Shown here piece after piece: positions 15,058 through 20,664 of a stretch of DNA of 20,664 bases (position 1 is the first letter of the stretch; each line of letters begins with the position of its first letter). The stretch covers positions 1 through 20,664 of the forward strand of contig DUEQ01000490.1 of assembly GCA_011192085.1 (NCBI GenBank), written 5' to 3'. The stretch comes from Caldilineae bacterium. Its GTDB lineage: Bacteria > Chloroflexota > Anaerolineae > J102. The position numbers and the translations under genes are program-made. The notes under the pieces were generated by a model. That model did not search any database. It was not told where the DNA came from and worked only from the letters and a program-made list of their open reading frames with translations.

Positions 15058-18029
15058 GGCTGGCAGGCGGTGATGGGTTCGGTCATGCGGGGGGCGATGG
15101 TGCGGGCGTTACTGCCATGAATCCACACATTGGAGGCCAGATCGGCGCCGGGCGCTTCCAGCCAGAAGGCCCAGCGATGCGTCGGGTCCCGGGCCAGGGA
15201 GACGTCGATGTCGTTGAAGTCGTAGAGGGTGTAGCGCAAGCCATGGGCCTCCACCTGGCGGGGTTTCCCCACGGCCAGCCTGCGCCCGATCTGGTTGTCC
15301 AGCGCGCCAATGAGCCACACCCGGTCGGGCAGGTCCTCGGGCTGGAGGGTCAGCAGGGTCTCGCGCTGGAAGAGGGCGGCGGTGATGTTGGCCAGAGGCG
15401 CTTCATCGGGGGGTGCGTAGCGCCCCGCTTCGTCGTGGGGCCACACCACAAGAATGTGTCCATCCAGCTCGGCTGTGCCGGCCGGGGCCAGTCCCTGGGG
15501 TTGGGGCGGATGAGGCTGGCGGGTGCGGGCGTCGGCTGCATGCACCCACACCGATCCGTGGCTTTCGGCCAGGCCTGGCGTCACGCGCGCCAGGTAGATG
15601 AGCTGATGGTCGGGATCGTTGGCCCAGGTCACGTCGAGGTCGTTCATGGTCCAGAAGGGGAAGGGATGCCCCTCTACATTGCGCTGGTCGGCCAGACCCA
15701 ACCGACGCAGGGGCTCGGCGTCTCGCGCGCCCCACACATCCACGTTGGGAGTCCAGGCGCAAGGGGGCGACTCCAAACTGCGGGCGCGGTAGAGGCGCAG
15801 GCCCAGGTTGGCCTGGCTGGCGGCGGTCACGGGTGCGAAGTCGTGAGGCCAGAGGATCTCGATGCGGACATCGACCTGAGGCGGGGGAGCGGGCGCGTCC
15901 AGCCCCTCGCCGCGCTGAAACACGCCCCCATTCGCTGTTCCCGCTAGCAGGCCGTCGGGGCCGCGGGCGAAGCTGAGGATGAGGGTGTCGCCCATGTCCT
16001 CGTTGGCGTCCTCCCAGCGGGCGCCGTTGTTCAAGCTGTGATACACGCCCCCGCCGTCCCGTCCGGCCCACCACGCGCCGGTGTCGGGGTCCATGAACAG
16101 CGTCAGGATGTTGGGCGCGTCGGGCGTTTCGGCCACGCCCCCGCGCCAGCGCGCGGGCGCAGGAATGCCCCCGTCCCGACGATCCCACTGCCTCCCGCCA
16201 TCCACCGTCACCCACAAACCCTGCCAGGGCGAGGTGAGGGCCAGCAGGTTGGGCTGCTGGGGATGGGCCTGGAGGGTGACCGCGCCCTGCACGGGCAATG
16301 GCCCCACGCTTTGCCAGTTCCCGCCGTTGGACTCGCCCCGCCACAGGGTCAGAGCGCCGCCGTCGCCATAGGCGGCCAGGAAGGGGATGCCCGCCGCGTC
16401 CACGGTCACAGCCACGACGCTTCCCCCCGCGAAGACCTGTCGCCAAGTGTCGCCCCGGTCGGGGCTGAAAAGCAGGCCTTGGCCCACGCCCACATAGACG
16501 CGGGGACCGGTGGGATCGGCTGCGATGCTAAGGGGGTAGCCTTCCAGGTCCCGTTGCAGCCAGGCGAGGCCGCCGTTATCGGTGCGGGCGATGCCCGTTT
16601 CGGTGAGGGCGAACGCGGTGTCGGGCAGGGCGGGGTGGGCGATGAGCTGGCGCACGCGCGCGCCCTCCAGCCCGCGCATGGCGGGCGTCCAGCTTTCGCC
16701 GCCGTCGGTGCTGCGCCACAGGGGGTGGGTGAGCTCATCCTGGGGGATGAGGCCGCCGTTCAGGGCCAACACTGGGCCCCGGTCCCCCGCCAGCCGCGCC
16801 AGTGCGCGGATGTGGCCGGTGGCGGGCAGGCCCTGGATGATGGGCCGCCAGGAGGTTCCCCCGGTCTCGGTGCGCCACACGCCGCCAGCGCCGATGGCAA
16901 TCCACACGCCCTTGCGCCGGGCGTCGAAGAGGACATCCAGCACGCTCGGGCCCGCGAGATCGGCGCCCGCGGCCAGCCAGGAGACTCCGCCATCGGGAGA
17001 GCGCCACAGGCCCGTGCTCGTGGCCAGCAGCAGTTGCTCCCGCTTCAGGGGGTCCAGGCGCAGACTGAAAGGGATGGGGACCGCGTCGGGATTAACGCCT
17101 GGGCTAAAGGTGAGGCGGGTGGGCAGACGCTGCCATGTGAGGCCGCCATCCAGGGAGCGGAAGCTGATGAGCGCGTATCGGCCCGAGGCGTCTTTGCCCC
17201 GCCGGACGAGGAAGAGGCGTCCCCGTTGGGTGGTGTCCGCGGCCAGGACCACCCGGCCCGCGGGATCCGCGCCTTCGGGCAGGGGGAGATGAACGCGTTT
17301 CCAGGTGAAGCCCGCGTCCTCGGTGACCATCAGGCCGCCAAAGGTGGTGATGTAGAGCCGGTTGGGATCGAAGGGATCGGCCAGGATGCCTGCGACCGCG
17401 GCCTGGGGCGCGTCCTGGTAGGTTTGTATCTGCCGATGGCTCCAAAGGACGCCGTCGCGGCTGGTGTAGAGGTGGGTGGCGGGGTAGCGCGTGGTCTCCA
17501 CGGTGAGCAGATGCAGCCGCCCCCGCGCGTCCTGGGTCATGCCCACCGCCCGTTGGCGGGCCATGTCGGGCATGGACGCGGGCCGCCAGGTGCGGCCGCG
17601 GTTGTCGCTGCGCCACAGGCCGCGGGTTTCGGTTCCCACCCACGCGGTCACGCCCTCCTCGCCAGAAAACATGGCCAGGAAGGTGGGGCGCGCCTCGGCC
17701 AGGTCGTTGGATGCGGGCTGCCAGGTCTGCCCGCCATCCACGGAAAAATAGGGCGCCCAGGTTGTCACGGTCTCGCCCTGGAGAGTCTGGGTTTGATCGG
17801 GGTTGCGCCGGGCGCTGTTGACCAGGAAAATGAGCAGGAAGTTAGAGTCGGCGGGGTCCGCGACGATATGGGTGACGAAGGCCACAGGCCCCGCGCCTCC
17901 GCGCCAGTCGGCCGGAGCCTGAGCCCCGGACGCGGGCAGGCCTGCCAGGCTCAACAGCAGGCCCAGGGCAATCCCCATCCAACCCATCCACATCACCAGG
18001 GCGTTTGGTCGGGATTCCATTTTGGACAT
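15054..18029 (-). CDS. Exported BNR/Asp-box beta-propeller protein with duplicated C-terminal domain
   Basis: Large exported protein of 991 residues. A signal-peptide-like stretch (about 10-37, WMGWMGIALGLLLSLAGLPASGAQA) is followed by at least thirteen Asp-box-like motifs, among them SVDGGQTW, SDNRGRTW, TEDAGFTW, SLDGGLTW, SPDGGVSW, STDGGESW, SPDRGDTW and TVDGGRQW, spread over about 90-700. These mark one or two beta-propellers like those in sialidases, sortilin and Ycf48. No sialidase FRIP motif or catalytic set is visible, so a binding role is more likely than glycan cleavage. After an Ala/Pro linker, two related domains of about 120 residues (722-845 and 858-978) follow. An ATG three codons inside is an alternative start; neither has a clear ribosome site. 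It is coupled to the next gene by ATGA. Confidence 0.85.
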   Translation of the reverse strand: MSKMESRPNALVMWMGWMGIALGLLLSLAGLPASGAQAPADWRGGAGPVAFVTHIVADPADSNFLLIFLVNSARRNPDQTQTLQGETVTTWAPYFSVDGGQTWQPASNDLAEARPTFLAMFSGEEGVTAWVGTETRGLWRSDNRGRTWRPASMPDMARQRAVGMTQDARGRLHLLTVETTRYPATHLYTSRDGVLWSHRQIQTYQDAPQAAVAGILADPFDPNRLYITTFGGLMVTEDAGFTWKRVHLPLPEGADPAGRVVLAADTTQRGRLFLVRRGKDASGRYALISFRSLDGGLTWQRLPTRLTFSPGVNPDAVPIPFSLRLDPLKREQLLLATSTGLWRSPDGGVSWLAAGADLAGPSVLDVLFDARRKGVWIAIGAGGVWRTETGGTSWRPIIQGLPATGHIRALARLAGDRGPVLALNGGLIPQDELTHPLWRSTDGGESWTPAMRGLEGARVRQLIAHPALPDTAFALTETGIARTDNGGLAWLQRDLEGYPLSIAADPTGPRVYVGVGQGLLFSPDRGDTWRQVFAGGSVVAVTVDAAGIPFLAAYGDGGALTLWRGESNGGNWQSVGPLPVQGAVTLQAHPQQPNLLALTSPWQGLWVTVDGGRQWDRRDGGIPAPARWRGGVAETPDAPNILTLFMDPDTGAWWAGRDGGGVYHSLNNGARWEDANEDMGDTLILSFARGPDGLLAGTANGGVFQRGEGLDAPAPPPQVDVRIEILWPHDFAPVTAASQANLGLRLYRARSLESPPCAWTPNVDVWGARDAEPLRRLGLADQRNVEGHPFPFWTMNDLDVTWANDPDHQLIYLARVTPGLAESHGSVWVHAADARTRQPHPPQPQGLAPAGTAELDGHILVVWPHDEAGRYAPPDEAPLANITAALFQRETLLTLQPEDLPDRVWLIGALDNQIGRRLAVGKPRQVEAHGLRYTLYDFNDIDVSLARDPTHRWAFWLEAPGADLASNVWIHGSNARTIAPRMTEPITACQP
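15096..15458 (-). repeat. Second copy of the C-terminal repeat domain in the BNR protein
   Basis: Residues about 858-978. It opens with HILVVWPHD and then shows VWLIGALDNQ, VEAHGL, DFNDIDVSLARDPTHR, FWLEAPG and SNVWIHGSNARTIAP. Each block has a matching block in the copy before it. I do not recognise the domain. Confidence 0.8.
15495..15866 (-). repeat. First copy of the C-terminal repeat domain in the BNR protein
   Basis: Residues about 722-845. It opens with RIEILWPHD and then shows VDVWGARDAE, VEGHPF, TMNDLDVTWANDPDHQ, YLARVTPG and GSVWVHAADARTRQP. The blocks run in the same order as the second copy, with a Pro/Gln-rich linker between the copies. Confidence 0.8.
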
Positions 18030-18080
18030 TTGACGCTTATCATGCGCGTCGCCGCGATGCGGCGCAAGAGGCGCGTGCGG

Positions 18081-18815
18081 TTAGGGGCCGGGAACGTGAA
18101 CCTGCACTGTGCAGGGAGGGGGGAAGTTGCCGGTGTTGTCCACCACCACCAGTCGGATGTTGTAAGAGCCAGGGGGCACGAGCGCGGGGTTGAAGCTGCC
18201 CAAAACGCCGTTGACGACGGGGGTTTCCGCGCCTGCGAACCAGTGCCAATCCTCGGGCGCGGCCGCGCTACTCCATTCCAGTTTGTAGAACTGGAAGTTG
18301 GGGATGTTGGCCGTGCCGATGATCTGAACAGGACCGGTCAGGGTTTGGCCGACGCCCAGGGAGGTGATGACGACGCCCGCGGTGGGGCAGGCGGGGGGTG
18401 CGATCTCGGGCGCGGGCGTGGCCTCGACTTTAGGGGGCGGTTTGCGGGTGGGCCGAGGTTTGCGGGTGGGCGTGGCCGTAGGCGTGGCTGTGGGCGGCGG
18501 CGGGGTGGGCGTGGGGGTGTCGATGAGGAGCAGGACGTCGGGAGTGGCCGTTTCCACCGCGCTGATGGTTTCGAGTTCGGGAAGGAGGACGTTGCTGGCG
18601 GCCCAGGTGACGCCCAGGACGGTCAGCAGGCTGATGGCCACGCCGAACAGGCGGTAGAGCCGCGACATGGCCACTTCTTTCTCCAGGGGGAAGATGGCGG
18701 AGCGGCGCTCCCGGCGCAGGCTCAGGGCCCGGTAGAGGAAGTAGAGGGCCAGCAGGGCCACTGCGCCATAGATGATGCGGGCGTTGTCTGCCAGGAATTG
18801 GAGGAATACGGTCAT
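18081..18815 (-). CDS. Two-TM protein with Thr-Pro spacer and exported beta-sandwich domain
   Basis: A 244-residue membrane protein of unknown exact role. Helices lie at about 13-31 and 55-74, separated by a short basic cytoplasmic loop (LRRERR). Outside the membrane comes a Thr/Pro/Lys/Arg spacer (about 100-140, PTPTPPPPTATPTATPT), then a domain at about 141-244. That domain, with GVVITSLGVGQTLTGPVQI, GTANIPNFQFYKLEW, DWHWF, PVVNGVLGSFNPALVPPGSY and IRLVVVDNTGNF, is an Ig-like or beta-sandwich module I associate with Chloroflexota surface and wall proteins. Cys143 and Cys235 flank it and could form a disulfide. It follows the phosphorylase gene by 20 bp without a visible ribosome site and precedes the BNR gene by 51 bp. 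Confidence 0.8.
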   Translation of the reverse strand: MTVFLQFLADNARIIYGAVALLALYFLYRALSLRRERRSAIFPLEKEVAMSRLYRLFGVAISLLTVLGVTWAASNVLLPELETISAVETATPDVLLLIDTPTPTPPPPTATPTATPTRKPRPTRKPPPKVEATPAPEIAPPACPTAGVVITSLGVGQTLTGPVQIIGTANIPNFQFYKLEWSSAAAPEDWHWFAGAETPVVNGVLGSFNPALVPPGSYNIRLVVVDNTGNFPPPCTVQVHVPGP

Positions 18816-18835
18816 AGCGGTTCAGGCGATGCGTA

Positions 18836-19696
18836 TCACGCTTCGTCCCAGCGGCGGAGGATGCCGCGTAGGAGGGTGATCATGCGCGGGACGAGGATTT
18901 TTCCGGTTTCCAGCACTTCTTCGTGGCTGGTGACTCGCGGGCTGTCGATCTGGTCGATGGCTTCGTTGGTGATGCCCGAGAAGCCGAGGACGCGCATGCC
19001 GCTATGGCGGGCGACCAGGGCTTCGTTGGTGGTGGACATGCCGGTGGCGTCAGCGCCCAGGATGCGAAGCATGCGCACCTCGGCAGGGGTCTCGAAAGCG
19101 GGCCCGGACAGGCCCACATAGACTCCGCGACGGAGCTCGATGCCGACCTCCTGGGCCACGCTCAAGGCCAGCTCTCGCAGACGGCGGTCGTAGAGGGTGG
19201 ACATGTCGGGGAAACGGGGGCCCAGTTCGGGATCGTTGGGCCCCATCAGGGGATTGTTTCCCACCAATCCCAGCAGGTTGATCTGGTCCTCGATGAGCAT
19301 GATGTCGCCCGCGCGAAAGTTGGGGTTCAGGCCCCCGGCCGCGTTGGTGAGGATGAGGGTCTCCACGCCGAAGGCCCGCATCACCCGCACGGGGAAGGTG
19401 ACTTCCTCCATGGTGAAACCTTCGTAGAAGTGGACGCGGCCCTGCATGACGAGGATGGTCTGTTCCTCCATGCCACCGATGACGAGACGTCCCTTATGCC
19501 CCACCACAGTGGAGCGGGGGAAGTGGGGAATGTCGGCGTAGGGGATGATGTCGGCGTCGGCGATGGCGTCGGCGAATTCGCCGAACCCGGAGCCCAGCAC
19601 CAGGCCGATGACGGGGCGATGCCGGGTGCGGGCCGCGATGAACGCGGCCGCGGCGTCGAAATCGTGGCGAGAGAATTGTTTGATTTTCATGGGCAT
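18836..19696 (-). CDS. Purine nucleoside phosphorylase, trimeric class (PunA-like)
   Basis: Splits purine nucleosides with phosphate into free base and (deoxy)ribose 1-phosphate in the cytoplasm. The 286 residues fit the trimeric PNP/MTAP family: phosphate-site GSGFGEFAD (35-43), GHKGRLVIGG (66-75) with its His, QGRVHFYEGF (85-94), LTNAAGGLNPNF, GLSGPAFETPAEVRML with the base-binding Glu, GADATGMSTTNEALVARH, and FSGITNEAID with the base-binding Asn. MSTTNE stands where MSTVPE is more usual, a difference near the sugar-phosphate site. An ATG two codons in is an alternative start; neither has a ribosome site. The gene follows the recombinase by 57 bp. Together with the BMP importer in this window, it would allow uptake and salvage of purine nucleosides, which is inference. 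Confidence 0.94.
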   Translation of the reverse strand: MPMKIKQFSRHDFDAAAAFIAARTRHRPVIGLVLGSGFGEFADAIADADIIPYADIPHFPRSTVVGHKGRLVIGGMEEQTILVMQGRVHFYEGFTMEEVTFPVRVMRAFGVETLILTNAAGGLNPNFRAGDIMLIEDQINLLGLVGNNPLMGPNDPELGPRFPDMSTLYDRRLRELALSVAQEVGIELRRGVYVGLSGPAFETPAEVRMLRILGADATGMSTTNEALVARHSGMRVLGFSGITNEAIDQIDSPRVTSHEEVLETGKILVPRMITLLRGILRRWDEA

Positions 19697-19753
19697 GGAT
19701 AAAACGAGGCGAGGAGGATGACGAGTGTGATGAAGCGAGTGCTAGAGAGGGGA

Positions 19754-20662
19754 TCACGCCCGGGGATGGGCTTCGTCGTAGACTTCCCGCATGCGTTCGT
19801 CGGTGACCTGGGTGTAGATCTGGGTGGTGGAGATGTTGGCATGGCCGAGCATCTGCTGCACCGCGCGCAGGTCTGCGCCCCCGCGCAGCATGTGGGTGGC
19901 GAAGGAGTGGCGCAGGGTGTGGGGCGTGACGTTTTCCTTGATCCCCACCTGTTCCACATAGCGTTTGATGATGAGCCACAGGCCCTGACGGGTGAGCCGG
20001 GCGCCGCGGCGATTGAGAAACAGGGCCTGTTCGTTGTTGCCTTCGCCCAGCAGCCGAGGGCGTCCCTCCTTCAGATAGCGGGCGAGGGCCTCGCGGGCTC
20101 GTTGGTATACAGGCAAGATCCGCTCTTTCTTCCCTTTGCCCATGCAGCGCACCATCCCCTCCTCCAGGTCCACGTCGTTCACGTTCAGGGAGACCAGCTC
20201 GCTGACGCGCAGGCCTGTGGCGTAGAGCAATTCGAGCATAGCCCGGTCGCGCAGGCCCGCGGGCGTGGCGGTGGAGGGCGCGGCCAGGAGTTTATCCACC
20301 TCGGCGGCGGAGATGGTGGCGGGGAGATGCTTCTCCGCCCTGGGGGTTTCCAGCTCGTTGGCGGGGTTGGTTCGAATCGCGCCCATCTCGTGCAGGTGCT
20401 TGAAGAAGGACTTGACCGCGGCCACCTTGCGAGCGATGGTGCTGGAAGCGTACTCCCGCTCCTTCATGTCGAGAATGTAGCTGATGATGTGGTCGCGAGT
20501 CACGCCCGCCCAATCGTCAGGGCGCTGCTCGGGCGAGCGCTGCTGTGCCTGTAAAAAGACCAGGAACTGCCCCAGATCATTCTGATAGGCGGCCAGGGTG
20601 TTGGTGGAATAGCCTTTTTCGACTTCGAGATATTCAAGAAATTGATTGATTTGATCTTGCAT
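19754..20662 (-). CDS. xerD: Tyrosine site-specific recombinase, XerD-like
   Basis: Cuts and rejoins DNA at dif-like sites through a phosphotyrosine link; the probable housekeeping role is resolving chromosome dimers at division. The 302 residues are the standard Xer length. The N-terminal SAM-like core-binding domain (about 1-105, with GYSTNTLAAYQNDL) is followed by the catalytic domain (about 112-290). Catalytic residues are all present: Arg152 in ATGLRVSEL, Lys176 in MGKGKKER, His248 and Arg251 in HTLRHSFATH, His274 in MLGHANISTTQ and nucleophile Tyr283 in IYTQVT. No integrase-specific arm-binding domain or attachment repeats are seen, which argues against a phage element. It could equally be XerC or a lone Xer. 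The start codon lies two bases from the window edge, so its promoter is outside. Confidence 0.93.
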   Translation of the reverse strand: MQDQINQFLEYLEVEKGYSTNTLAAYQNDLGQFLVFLQAQQRSPEQRPDDWAGVTRDHIISYILDMKEREYASSTIARKVAAVKSFFKHLHEMGAIRTNPANELETPRAEKHLPATISAAEVDKLLAAPSTATPAGLRDRAMLELLYATGLRVSELVSLNVNDVDLEEGMVRCMGKGKKERILPVYQRAREALARYLKEGRPRLLGEGNNEQALFLNRRGARLTRQGLWLIIKRYVEQVGIKENVTPHTLRHSFATHMLRGGADLRAVQQMLGHANISTTQIYTQVTDERMREVYDEAHPRA

Positions 20663-20664
20663 GA

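Noticed and set aside
15054..18029. The BNR protein as a sialidase
   Set aside because: Asp-box motifs are abundant, but no FRIP motif or catalytic arginine, tyrosine and glutamate set could be recognised. Propeller proteins of the Ycf48 or sortilin kind also carry Asp boxes.
16038..19121. A plus-strand open frame of 1027 codons opposite the BNR, beta-sandwich and phosphorylase genes
   Set aside because: It is Gly/His/Arg/Gln-rich with no domain pattern and lies antisense to three genes with clear protein signatures. Long antisense frames are expected in GC-rich coding DNA.
19754..20662. The tyrosine recombinase as the integrase of a mobile element
   Set aside because: Its length and motifs match housekeeping Xer proteins. 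There are no phage or transfer genes, attachment repeats or adjacent tRNA in the window.

Overview
The window reads as chromosomal DNA of a GC-rich bacterium, most likely a Chloroflexota member of the Anaerolineae/Caldilineae kind. The clues are exported proteins with Thr-Pro-rich spacers (PTATPTATPT style), a BMP-type lipoprotein with a lipobox but no outer-membrane machinery in view, an orphan corrinoid protein beside a long formate-tetrahydrofolate ligase, and many large BNR or metallopeptidase surface proteins. The phylum is an inference from style; I could not run a search. I see no tRNA, rRNA, insertion sequence, phage or CRISPR array.

Left arm, minus strand, 4405 to 20: a nucleoside-type ABC importer operon. 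It has a strong promoter (4434-4462), a possible 14-codon leader ORF, two permeases (YufP-like, then YufQ-like, joined by an ATGA overlap) and a BMP/PnrA-family lipoprotein that carries two complete binding domains in one chain. No ATPase gene lies in the window; it may follow beyond position 1 or be shared.

Centre, plus strand, 4485 to 9189: a divergent promoter drives a B12-binding corrinoid protein. After a 283-bp gap holding a promoter and a terminator-like hairpin come formate-tetrahydrofolate ligase (eukaryote-like long form) and, 25 bp later, a dynamin-like membrane GTPase.

Right arm, minus strand, 20662 to 9215: nine genes in the same direction with gaps of at most 57 bp and two ATGA overlaps. 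In order of transcription they are xerD-like recombinase, purine nucleoside phosphorylase, a two-TM protein with an exported beta-sandwich, a 991-residue BNR/Asp-box protein with a duplicated C-terminal domain, a four-TM protein, an exported HExxH metallopeptidase, a STAND/ORC-like ATPase, a DegT-family sugar aminotransferase and a two-TM protein with a cytoplasmic helical tail. This arm converges on the dynamin gene with only 25 bp between stop codons.

Functional reading: purine nucleosides could enter by the BMP importer and be split by the phosphorylase, while Fhs and the corrinoid protein belong to one-carbon metabolism, which feeds purine synthesis. The middle of the right arm looks like a cell-surface module of unknown purpose. 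The most notable signals are a gene-conversion-like tract inside the duplicated BMP gene, the overlapping leader ORF, the hairpin between the fhs promoter and gene, and the repeated C-terminal domain of the BNR protein.
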